NCBI RefSeq assembly: GCF_030463565.1
Contig: NC_134659.1
Coordinates: forward strand, 8,874,511-8,938,510
Reading direction: 5' to 3'
From: Pelecanus crispus
Lineage: Eukaryota > Chordata > Aves > Pelecaniformes > Pelecanidae
Length of the DNA stretch: 64,000 bases
This document shows positions 12,601-22,700 of this stretch, in pieces (the first letter of the stretch is position 1; each line of letters opens with the position of its first letter). Made by a program: the position numbers and the translations under genes. The notes under the pieces are model-generated. The model had not been told where the DNA came from. It was given only the letters and a program-made list of their open reading frames with translations, and ran no database searches.

Positions 12601-15389
12601 AAGCCACCAAAGATGCAGTTTTCTCCAAGCCTACCTGGTGCCCAGCTAATGCTAGCAGAAAGGTACCAGAGATAAAGGTGACCCTGGTCCTTCAGAGAAC
12701 AGGGAGCTCTCCTCTTCATGGTCTGGTGCTGAAACATTAAAGCTAGCTTAGGGGCAAGGACTTCTTCATGAATCATATCATGAAGCTACAGTCGGGCACC
12801 ACAAGTCTCACACAACATTATTCTATACTGCAGTTCAGACACTGAAGCACAAAGTCATCTGCTGATAAAGATCCAGCAGAGTTTAAGCTAAAATAATGCA
12901 AGCCCAGCAACCAAATTTTTAACTCCTTTTCCAGCACAGATCCTGACAACTCATGGTGCTGCCTACCTGCTTACTGGCACATAACTGGACAAAGAACACA
13001 GGCAAAAGATTCAGTTGGATACATGAAGATTTCAAAGCTCAGCCGTCACTAAACAATGCAGTTGGAACGTATTCAGTTTTCTGAAAAGGTTGGTATAATC
13101 TGTAGCTCACGGTATTATAAACCACTTGATTACACATAAAAAAACCCCAATAACTGAATATGCCTTGCATCTCCCATTTTCAGGAGGAAGGCCAGGAACT
13201 ACGTCAACTTCAAGGCTTTTTCTGGTAGATTTGGAAGGGCTCCCTCTATGCGCGAGGCCAGTGAATGAACAACTGCACTTGCACAAGTCATCCAAGTAAT
13301 TATCTAGGGTAGATAAGAGCCATGGTAGCTAAGCTCTCATGAAAGCCAGGCCCCATGCAACTGCTAGGTGTTCACCCCTCAGCAGCTCCTACTGTTTTCA
13401 TCCTACTTCTGAATACGTTCAGTGAAAACATATGAGCATAAATACAGACAGATAGGAGCTCTTCAGTAAGTGAGGATGAGAGTATGCCAAAAATGCAGTT
13501 GTAATAAGGGATTCATTCCTTAGGAGAGCTATTCATTTATGACTCTCTAACAGAGAATACAGCTTACAAGAAGCCTTTATTACAGGGTTTTGGCTTTTTA
13601 CACAAGCAGCCAAGAAACATAGGTGAGATTTTTTAAAACAAATCACAAAAGGAAAAAACCTTCAGAAAAATTCTGTTCTGCTCACAGCTGCTGAAATAGT
13701 GGTGACAATACACAACCCAAGAAGATTATTCTACTCAAAAATATTACACAAGTTCAACACTGGCTGTATAATGAAAACCATCTTACCCCCTTAACTATGT
13801 CAGCATTTGGCTACACTGCATGAAAAGGGGCACTGGCACATTCTACCTAGATATAAATTCAAGAGCGTTCTTGCGCACGTTCGTAGCACTGCAAACCACG
13901 ACTCTTCCTCCAGAGAACAGAAACATCTTCCTCTCCGATGAGATTCACGTTATCCAATCTGCTACAAACATTTCTGTCATCTCGGACATTAACGCAGCGA
14001 GTTACTTCTATTTTAATTCGGAAGGAAAAGGATGGTTACCAACAGGAGTCCTGGCAACGATCAAAACATGAAACTGAGGAGCATGCGTTTCTGAACATTA
14101 TTTCTTTGAACTCAAAGTCTCACTCACAAAACTTAAGTCTGCAGAAATGTTTTGCCAGCTTTGCCTCTTGCTGGATGAGACTTAAGGCTCTCGGTTGCTG
14201 TTTAGCATTCTAGATGTTGCCGTCATGTTAACTACCTCAAGCCAGCTGCACCACCCCGGACTTGCACCACCCTCCACTTAGAGAAAGAGCAATTCACTCA
14301 AAATAAAGATGATTCTTGCACGCCTGTTAATTAGATTTTTACTCTAAGAAGCCCTTCATCCTCACCAGTGCAGTCGTTTAGCCCTTTAAACGAACTAACG
14401 ATTGTGACTACACAAACTATGGTTCCGAGATCTTCACACTATTTCTCAGCAAATCGAGTCGACCAACAAAAGGAAATCAGAATTTCCACCCCAGTTTTGA
14501 GCTTACTACCCCATCGGTCGAGATGATGATGATGAAGATGAAGGCTTATTACTCTTCCCACTGTGTATTGCATTCTAAAATGGTGGCCATGTCTGTCTAG
14601 GATTCAGCTCGCAGAGGCACCAGCCAAACTCACAGCTGCGGAGTTTGGCGGCGTGCAACTTGAGGAAGCAGTTACCTGTGCTCAAACCGAGCCAGGCCCG
14701 GGGCAGGGCCGGGGAAGGCCGCCGCGGAGCCCGGGGCGGGCGAGGAGCGGTCTCCACAGCCCTCCACCACCACAATGCCAACATGGAGGGCAGCACCCAG
14801 GCAGCTGCCTCCTCCGGGGCTCGGCACGGCGACCGCTCGCCCCCGGCCGCCGCTCCGGCCGCGAGGCTCCGGCCAACTCCGAACTTTTGGGGCCCGGGCA
14901 GCGGGGGCGGGCGGGGCGGCCGAGCCCGACCAGGCGGGGAGCGCGGCGCGGCCGGGTCAGCCGCTCCCCCGCTCCGGCCGCTTCCCTGCCGGGCAACTCC
15001 GGCACTTGGGAGCGACTTTGCGGGAGGGGACGGGGGGACGGGCGGGCGGCCGCGCTCCAGCCCCGCGCCCCCGGCCCGGAGCCGCTGAAACTTGGCGGCG
15101 GCGGCCCCACCTGCCCGGGGCCACCTGCGCGCCCCAGGGGAGCGAAGCGGCCGCCGGCGTCACGGGGGGGGGAAAGGGGCGGCCGCCGGTGCGGGCCGGG
15201 CCGGGCCGCCACACAAAGGCCGTTCCCCGGCGGCGCCATGCGGGCACTCACCGGCGGCGGCCGCACCTTGCAGATGCCGGTCTGCTCGGCGATGGGCCGG
15301 ATCTTGTGGATGAAGGCGAAGGGGTCGGCGAACTCCTCCCAGCTGGGCTCGAAGACGGGGCACTCGGGCGGGGGCAGGAACTCGGCCAT
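487..15389 (-). CDS. KDM5B: KDM5B (JARID1B) histone H3K4 demethylase, 5' part of gene (exons 1-3)
   Basis: KDM5B removes methyl groups from trimethyl and dimethyl histone H3 lysine 4 with an Fe(II)/2-oxoglutarate JmjC domain in the nucleus. Only the N-terminal 113 codons are in this window: exon 1 15252-15389, exon 2 2457-2534, exon 3 487-609, all joined in phase 0 and each with good GT and AG splice sites. Exons 1 and 2 encode the JmjN domain and exon 3 starts the ARID DNA-binding domain. The stretch [19 protein letters not shown] agrees with human KDM5B, as I remember it, and differs from KDM5A. The JmjC, PHD and PLU-1 parts must lie below position 1. Intron 1 is 12.7 kb. A solo LTR lies in intron 2. 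Synteny with RABIF and KLHL12 supports KDM5B over its paralogues. Confidence 0.95.
610..1930. other. KDM5B intron 2, part between exon 3 and the LTR
   Basis: AT-rich intron. It holds an A-rich then C-rich low-complexity stretch at about 959-1020. No gene or RNA is recognised. Confidence 0.6.
1931..1935. repeat. Left target-site duplication (ACAGC) of the solo LTR
   Basis: Identical to 2448-2452 on the other side of the LTR. A 5-bp duplication fits retroviral integration. The right copy supplies bases +5 to +9 of KDM5B intron 2. Confidence 0.85.
1936..2447 (+). mobile_element. Solo LTR of an avian endogenous retrovirus, in KDM5B intron 2
   Basis: A 512-bp solo LTR starting TGTCCTGG and ending CCACGACA, so TG...CA with near-palindromic ends. 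It is flanked by a perfect 5-bp target duplication ACAGC (1931-1935 and 2448-2452). It resembles the LTR at 49391-49845 in its start, in the ACCAAAGGG...ATTCCATACCATA block, in the GGGAACTGGCTGGGCATC block, and in its end region (ATTATTAAACTG, then a GGTGCTGAGTTGCTGGCTGG-type end). Relative to that copy it lacks about 65 bp near the 5' end and has about 125-150 bp that the other lacks. No gag, pol or env sequence is present. It lies antisense to KDM5B. Confidence 0.88.
2299..2304 (-). promoter_or_regulatory. AATAAA poly(A)-like hexamer, sense to KDM5B, inside the antisense LTR
   Basis: TTTATT on the plus strand reads AATAAA on the KDM5B strand, about 153 bases beyond the exon 2 donor. Whether it is ever used cannot be seen from the sequence. 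Confidence 0.4.
2448..2452. repeat. Right target-site duplication (ACAGC), overlapping the KDM5B exon 2 donor
   Basis: Read on the minus strand, the intron begins GTAAGCTGT (2456-2448) and then enters the LTR. The duplicated bases therefore restore the +5 G and following positions of the donor after insertion. Confidence 0.85.
2457..2534 (-). CDS. KDM5B: KDM5B coding exon 2 (end of JmjN)
   Basis: This 26-codon exon is too short to show as an open frame. It is bounded by a polypyrimidine tract plus CAG acceptor and by a GAG/GTAAGC donor. It reads [18 protein letters not shown] followed by IQRLNELE, which closes the JmjN domain and links to ARID. It is in phase with exons 1 and 3. An LTR begins only nine bases beyond its donor (see the LTR entry). 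Confidence 0.95.
8921..8960. repeat. 20-bp tandem duplication in KDM5B intron 1
   Basis: Two adjacent copies of a 20-base unit starting CTCTCCGCAACGCTCTCCG, identical except for the last base. They lie within a local GC-rich patch. Confidence 0.85.
14521..14550. repeat. GAT/GAA-rich microsatellite
   Basis: Short run of ATG/GAT triplets (AGATGATGATGATGAAGATG) just before the CpG island. Confidence 0.6.
15252..15389 (-). CDS. KDM5B: KDM5B coding exon 1 (JmjN domain start)
   Basis: Encodes 46 residues, starting [20 protein letters not shown] and ending KVRPPP, then a GTGAGT donor at 15251-15246. This is most of the JmjN domain, which packs against the JmjC catalytic domain. The start codon at 15389-15387 has G at -3 and G at +4, a strong Kozak context, and no upstream in-frame ATG was seen in the adjoining open frame. 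Human KDM5B, as I remember it, has about 25 more N-terminal residues (a Pro/Gly-rich leader) before EFLPPPE, so the bird protein appears shorter here. The exon lies inside the CpG island. Confidence 0.95.
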
Positions 15390-15741
15390 GGCCCGGGCGG
15401 GGGCCGCTCGCCGCCGCCGCCGCTCCGAACAATCCTGCAACAGCCGCTGGGCCGCCGAGCTCCGCTGGAACGGGACGTGCGCCTCCGCCGGGAGGGGGGC
15501 GGGGGGGGCAAGGAGCTAGAGCGCGAGAGAAAAAGAGTCCGCCCCGGCCTGGGCGGGGGGCGGGGGCGGCGGCCGCCCCGCCCCGTCACGCGCCTTTGTG
15601 AGGGGGCGGCGAGGCCGGGCCGGGGCTACCGGGGTGGGCAGCGCTCTCCGGCCTGCCCGGCGGCCGCTGGGGAAGGGGGCGTGGAGAGCCGGCCGCGGTT
15701 CCCCGCACCGAGGGCCGGAGCCCGGCCTGGTCAGCGCCCCG

Positions 15742-15756
15742 CCCCCCCCCCCCCCC
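15742..15756. repeat. C15 homopolymer (G15 on the KDM5B strand)
   Basis: Fifteen C in a row about 350 bp upstream of the KDM5B start codon. It could form G-rich structure and is prone to length errors in sequencing. Confidence 0.8.
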
Positions 15757-16760
15757 GCGGGCCGTTGCCCGGGCTCGGCACTGGGGGGCCGGCAGGGACC
15801 GGGGCCTCGGGAGCCCTCCCGGCGCACCGCCGCCCGGCCAGGCCTCGGCCCCGCTCCCGGCCTCGCACAAGGCCGCCTTTGTGCGCAGCCCCGGACCCGC
15901 CCGGCCCCGCTCGGGCCGCTCCCCCCAGCACCGCTGGTTCGGGGAGGCCCCTCGGCCCCGCGCCGCGCTCTCGGGCTCCGCGCCCGCCACCCCGGGCAGC
16001 ACCGCTCCCCAGCGCGGCCGCCCCCGACCCGCGGCCTCTCCTCACGGGCCGGCGGGACCCCAGCGGCCGCCGCGCAGCCGGGGCCGCCCCCGCGCCTGCC
16101 CCGGCCGGCAGCACATGGGCCGGCGGCCCCGCCGGGCTCTGTTTACATGCGCGGAGGGATCCGCCACAGCTGACAGCCACCGCCGGCCGGCGCTTCTTTT
16201 TTTAAAGAGCCTCTCCGCTCGCCGCCATTGGCCGCCCCGCGACCGCGTCACTGGCGGGGCGGGGCCGCGCGGCTCCGCGCGGCCGCATTGTCTGGGCCGG
16301 CCCCGGGCGGCCGCCGAGCCCCCGCCGGCCCGGGCCGGGCCTTTGTTCCGCGCGCCGCGGGGCCCGGCCCCATTGTCCTCCCGCCGCCCGGGGGGCACCG
16401 GGGAGCTCCCCCCGCCGCTAGCTGGGGTACGGGGGCTGCCCCCCCCGCCCCGGCGGTTGACGGGGCTCCCCCCCTCCTCGCGCGACGAAGCGCCCCTCCC
16501 CCGTTCACCGGGCCGGGCCGAGGGGGGCGGGGCCCCCATCCCCCCGCGGTACCCGGGGCGGGGGGGAGGGGCGGCCCCGCCGCAGCAGCAGGCGCCGCAC
16601 GTAGCGCACGTGCGTGGCCGGGCGGCCCCGCCCCCCGCGCCGCCATTTCCCGCGGCGGGGCCCCGGCGCGGCCGCTGGCACGGGCCTTCGGCAGCCTTAG
16701 GGGTGGTTCTGGGCGGCAGCAACCCCTGCGCGGTTACAGCCCCGTCAGGACTCCCCAACT

Positions 16761-19700
16761 TTTAAAACGAGCACACAATGCTCATGTTGTAATTTTTAAT
16801 AAAACTTCACACACCGACTTAAAATTTTGAAAAAAAACTTAAAGCAGCGTTCACTACTTTATTAATAAAGCAGCTGAAACATCAAACGCCCGCAAGACTT
16901 CTAAGGCCAGAACCAGCTGATGCCTGAGGAGCCCGAAGCGCCGAGGCAGCGTAATGCAATGAAAACTGGTGGCGTTCGCAAAGCGGCTTCCATTGCATCA
17001 ATTCCCTATCATTCGGTTGTTCCCCTACCACAGGTGAACACTTTCCACATGAAATGTTTAGAGGCAGGAGGAAGTTCTCAACTACCAGAACTTGTTTGTC
17101 ATTAAATTAAAAATTATGTACAGAGCAGTCACTGCTAGTTTGCAATTATGGGCCTTACTCTTCACTTAAAAATAGGGGGGGGGGGGAAGGAATGGAAGCA
17201 GCTTTTGTAAAGTGCATTTGTGCAGAGAAAGGCAAAGGGAGGGTTCCTCCACTCCACGCCATCGTCACTGGAGCCTTCCTGGCCACAAACCCGTGGGCGA
17301 TGCAGAGCTGAGCAGGACTGAAACACGGAGGACCACCGGCCACCTCCCAGCCCGGCCACACCGTGCTGCAGAAGGCACAGAGGACGAGGAACCCACTCAA
17401 AGCACGGGCCCCTGTCCAAGGCACCAAGGGTTCAGAAGCCATGCGTGGCCAGGGAAGGAGCGAGGCCCAAGCCAGGCTCTGGCTCAGCTCACGTCTCAAG
17501 AAGGAGCAGCAGCGGGTGTCAGCGTGGACAGCTGAGCTCTTGTCAAAGTCTCGCCCTTGCAGGGACACACAGGTCCCAGGAGTTGCACCCTCGTCAGGCT
17601 TTAGGGCGACAGCCACACTCAGGTTCTTGGAGCCCTGGAGAGACCGCAGCCATTGGGAGCATCTCCTATTTCCACAAGCTCTGGGAAGGGGCTCCTGCCA
17701 TTTCCTCTGCTCAGTTTTATCTACAGCCAACAGAAGTCAATGAACCCACCTTCTTGTACAAAAGCAGTGTCAAGTTCAGAAATACCAGAAATCTTAAACC
17801 ATATACGTAAAATACACCATACTTGTTTTATACTTTCATTTTACACCAAGGGAACCTCCAGTACAAATCACCTATCTAATACCAGACTCTGGAGAGAAAA
17901 CTAAGCTGCCTAATCACCTGATGCTCTGCATCACATGCAAAACTCAAGGGCCTCCGGCACAGCAGAGAAGACTTCAAGCCACACTACTTTTGTGACTTTG
18001 GGTCTGAGAGTTTCCCCAAGAGTTTCAAGGATGCATAAACAGCAGTGGTTTCTGGTGTACAATAAAGCCTTTTTGGTAATGACTCCCTGAGGACTTGTTC
18101 CATCAGAGCTGGAAGGATCATGTTTAGCAGGACCATTTCTGCTGATACTATCACATAACAAAGGCCTCCTATGGGGCTCTGATGGAAAAACACTAGAGAC
18201 ACAGGTGCTTTACCTTGGAAGTTATAAGAGAGGAGAAAAGCACGTGCTACAAAGACCTAAAGGTGAGCAGACCAGGGAGGTGAGCCTTGAAGGGAGGGTG
18301 AGGTGGCTCAGGTCTGGATAAGATGGAGATTTAAGGTAAGTAGTAAGCCCTGGAGGGTCTGTATACCCCATCGGGCATCCTACTTGTCCTTCCACCTTGC
18401 TACCTGCTAATGTAAACACATCATCAACACAAACGTGTACTTTTGCACACTGCCTTCTCTTGTATCCTCCTTCTGCTGTGACATCTGCAGAGTGTTTGTT
18501 GTATTCAGGGGATTAACATGGCACAGTACTGTCTGGATTAGAAATCAATGGCTCTGGATTCTGTGATGAATTCCCCAAGTATTACAGAAGCACAAACTGC
18601 AGAAAGGAAAGCAGATTTCACTTAGTTGGAATGAGAATGCAGACATTCCTTCTTCATGGTTCAGTTGACTGTCATTAATTAAAACCTTTTATTAGATAGG
18701 CTTTCTTCAAGCCTGTTATATTTGTTCCCAGTGAGCAGAATTTCTCCATTTGCTGCAGTTCAGCATTATACACAAGAGACACAGCAGCTGCTGTCCTGGC
18801 AGTGACCTAGCAGAGACATCAAGAAATGAGGGATCAGGTTGGCCCAGGTGAGGCCTGTCAAGGCTTCTGACTGAGGGAAGCTGAGTACTCTTCACTGGGT
18901 CAGGGATTTTTCCTTGGCAATTCCTCCATCCCCACTCAGTTGTGCCTAGTTGTGAGCTCTGTATAGAGGATCCACACAGAATCCTTCACATCCCAGTATC
19001 CCTTTACATACTGCTTCAGCACAGCTTTCTTCACACACCATTTGTTTGCACAAAGTCCCATCAACCTGTAAAGATATTTAGCTAATCCTATTTTGTGTTT
19101 GCTTGGCTGGGAACCATACTGTGAACTTTCCCACTAGCTCAAGCCTCCTCCTCACTCTTCTGCACTAGTCATCATCTGTCTTGAGCACCTTGTTCATAAA
19201 GCCTATACTGACTTGCTTGGGTTCAGATATATCTGACTCAGACACTAAAAAAAAAAAAAGGTTAATCTTCCCCCCCTTTTATGTACATGCCCATGCTATC
19301 CTAGACCACCTTTCCTTTTCAGACAAAGGCTGGGTACCAGTTCAAACAGAGTAATTCCAGTTAAGTCAGCACTGATTCAGATTGATACTTGGTAACTTTG
19401 AATCACATCCCATCTGTTTCCAGGCACAGGCTACAGAGCTGTTGGTTCCAGTGCTAAGAACGGGCAGTCGCGAAGGGGAGCTGCTAGCCAGAAGCCGGGC
19501 CTCAGTCAGGAGAGGGCACCTTTCATCCCAGCAGCCTGGAGTCTGTTTGGTTTAATCTGGTAACACAGCAAGAGCTCTAACTACAGCCAGCTCCTCTGGC
19601 ACCTACCAAGTGCTGGTTGCATTGGCCTGGGACAACAGGAACACTGAGATGAGCTTTAGGAAAGATCATACCTTTGGCCTCCAAGCAGGCAGAAGATATC

Positions 19701-22700
19701 TGCACTTTGGACACTGAAAAAGCTAACCAAACTGCTCCCAGAGGCTCTGCAGTTAGCTATAACTTAAGAAAAGATGCTAACATTACACAACCTTCACTCC
19801 AGAATTACCTAGAAGCAAGCTGGAGGAGATCCTGCCCATGAGAGTCCAAGTTTTAGACTACCATGTCCAGAGACAATCAGCACCACATATGGAGTTTACA
19901 GCCAGGTTTTTTATAAGTCATAGATAAGTGAAACTCCATTGAAGTCAAAGCACTCATTTCATCAGCAGAGAGTTTGGCCTAATTAAAATACTATGTGTTT
20001 AGATGATCACAATACAGGGCAGTGAAGGAAATACGCTGAGCCTCTCAGCTCTTTAAGGAAATAGGTTCCTGGGAACAAACAGATTTAGTAAGCAGAATCT
20101 ATGACAGATCAAACCAAACCAGTTTTCCTGGGCAAACCAGAAGCCTGTACAAACCTGCAAAGCAGTCCACGCTTCATCATCAAGGCTAGAAAAGAGTTTT
20201 ACATTTTGCAGAAAACCATCTGCTCCCAGAGATGCTGATGCACATCAGTCCTTGAGAAAAAGGACTATTAGTGTAGAGCTGCTGCAATCTCAGGATCCCT
20301 GTTAGAAACATGGAGCATTCTGGATATAACAGGCTACAGACATTTTTATAAGCATAGCTTTCCAGCTCATAGACATCGTACCGACTCTTGCTTTCATGCT
20401 AGGTGCCCAGACTGTTGGTCTCACATTGTGTTCTGTCTGACTGAGTCTCAGCAGAAGCATTCTTAGAGGGAGAATCAGGTACTTTGCTGGCAACTTTTGC
20501 TACAAAAGAAACATTGGTTTCAATATGTAGATGCCCCAGTACTTTTTCACCTTTCTTCCAAAGCTGCACTCCGTGCCACTGCCCTGCTCGGTGCTGGCTG
20601 ACACGCCTGCTCCGGGTCTCTGTGATGCCTTCTACGCTCTGGGGAAGCCTAACAAGCACCACCAGCTCCTAACTCTTCAGACTGCAGGCTGAAGATGTCA
20701 GCTACAGGAAACCATGCAGAGGGGCCACGCTGAAGGGGTAGGCAGGAAATCTGAGCCTTGTTTGTGGGCTAGAACTGAGCTGGCCAAGGACGGAAGTCCC
20801 ACAGCTGCACACAGCTCCTAGCAGGGACTATGTCAATAGACAGGTAAAAACAGCTGGTAAGCATGTGGAGGACTAAAATACCTCTGCTCAAATATGGAAA
20901 GTCCTCTGCAGTTCTGCAACTGCCTTCAGCATTACTTATTAACAAAATTCTTTAAGTCCTATACCCTATCATTAGCTTCTATTAAAGGCTGAATAAAGTC
21001 TTACTCCAAATCCTTGGCCAGACTGCCATAAGAACAAGGATAAGAAAACCACAACCGCAGGAAGTGCTGGAAAGGCAGAGCTAAGGTGCTGCTTCACACG
21101 CCTCACTTTGCTCTCAGGCAGCTGCTGACTCATGCTCAACAAATTAGGGTTGTACCTTCTTGCTCTTCAGCATGCTAATAGCAAATGGCAGCAGCGTGGG
21201 ACACAATCTGCTTCCAGGCAGGATGTGCAGAGAGTGGGAGGATTCTTCCGGTAAAGTGTGGAGGCTGACAAGGGACCAGTCACCAATGGAGTACTCAGAC
21301 AGTCACTGAGGGTGAGGCTTTAAGGTTCATTATCTTAAGGCAGGTGTCTAAAATAGGTCAGAGTAACCTCACTGTAAAATCCCCTTACTTCTCTGCATTG
21401 ACTGTATAGGGAGCCTTGGGTGACTAGTTCAGCTCCAGACCTCGATGCTTGGGAAGGTGAACCCCACTACAAAGCTCTGGCAGCACAACAGAGCAACTTG
21501 GGAAATACAACTTGCCATGATGCATAAAACCACAAAGCATATCTCATATCTTTTTTCTTAGGAAAAAAAAACTATTTCAGAAATGAAGATGCAGCTTCTC
21601 CACCCCTAGCCCCTTGCCTGCAGGGAAACAGAAACTACCATCACAACTGCTCCCCCAAAAGTATCTGAACTCAGTGCTTCTGTACAGGGCAAGTAGAAGC
21701 AGCACTGAAAAAAAAAACACTCAGAGAAGACTGTACTTTCTGCCAGCCTTGCAAAGCCCACTATCACTAAGTGGTGACGCACTGCACTGCCACAGATAAA
21801 CCCACTGCCCTCCTCTCCACAACCCAGTGACACTACACAGGCTCAGGCAAGCAGGGAAGCTGGTTTGGCAGAAAGTGTTTAATTAACAAATCTCATTCCT
21901 AGTCAAGCTTCCTGCCTCTGCTACAGCTGAAATCCCCCATGATTACCCAGACATATGCTGCAAGATTCACTTGCTTTTAGACACATAAAGGGTAACATTA
22001 AGAGGCAATAAGGAGACTTCATTAGCTTGTGCAATAGCATAGGATTTGGGGGGTCCTTGTGCTTGGGTAACCTGCAGCTGCATTCAGAATGGATTTACAT
22101 GCCTAGTTAAAATACACAGACACTACCCAACCACCCACCACCCCCCTCCGGCTACTATCCAGGTATCAGACAGCAAGCATGCACAAAATCATCTAAGTCC
22201 TTGTGTCACTTAAAATACACTAGAAATTTACAGTCCAAGACTGAACATACGAGGAGTCAGAACACAAAGTTTGTTTTTTAAACCACTATCATTCACTGAT
22301 GAAGAGCCATGGAAAAACTGCTTCTTGAAGGGATTTACACATGCAGAAATAGTTGCAGATTGCTCAGGTACATTGGAGAATGTGCAAGAGCTACATGAAT
22401 TGAGGCAGAGAAAATATTTCAGACAATACTGATGACAAAGGTGACAGCGTTAGCAAAGCAAAAGTGGTAAGAAACTGCATGAGTCATACAAGGCAGACCG
22501 ATACAGAATCTGGTAGATGGCACACAGGTTTAAAACCAGCTGGGGAGCCAGAAGGCATTCAAAGGTTTCCCCTTGTGATTAAACAACCTGGCAATGGAAA
22601 GAACTTAGGAGCTCTACAGTCAATAAACTCCCCAAATAAACAGAAATCAGGCCCTCAGAACACACCAAGTTCTGAGGGATTTTTGCAAAGGCAGCCTGGC

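Larger units (their letters stand above)
2535..15251. other. KDM5B intron 1 (12.7 kb)
   Basis: Long first intron. Open frames in it, such as those near 4.8-5.4 kb and 7.97-8.3 kb, have no recognisable domain and are treated as chance. A GC-richer patch lies at about 8.35-9.15 kb with a perfect 20-bp tandem duplication. No alternative exon, RNA gene or repeat family was recognised with confidence. Confidence 0.6.
14690..16760. promoter_or_regulatory. CpG-island promoter of KDM5B
   Basis: About 2 kb of very GC-rich, CpG-dense DNA covers exon 1 and about 1.37 kb upstream. It contains many GC boxes, a CCAAT box (ATTGG at 16227-16231) beside a TCACTGGCGGGGCGGGGC stretch, a CACGTG E-box near 16608, a CCGCCATTTCCCGC (YY1/E2F-like) motif near 16642, and a C15 run at 15742-15756. 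There is no TATA box close to exon 1. The GC-rich block ends abruptly near 16760. Long open frames here come from the base composition, not from genes. Confidence 0.85.

Noticed and set aside
14563-16830. Several long open frames (up to 476 codons) on both strands around the KDM5B promoter
   Set aside because: They overlap each other in many frames, consist mostly of Pro, Arg, Gly and Ala, and follow from the very high GC of the CpG island, which is poor in stop codons.
17155-17730. 191-codon minus-strand open frame upstream of KDM5B
   Set aside because: No domain, signal or repeat pattern that I recognise; several plus-strand frames of similar quality overlap it, and a frame of this length is expected by chance in 64 kb.
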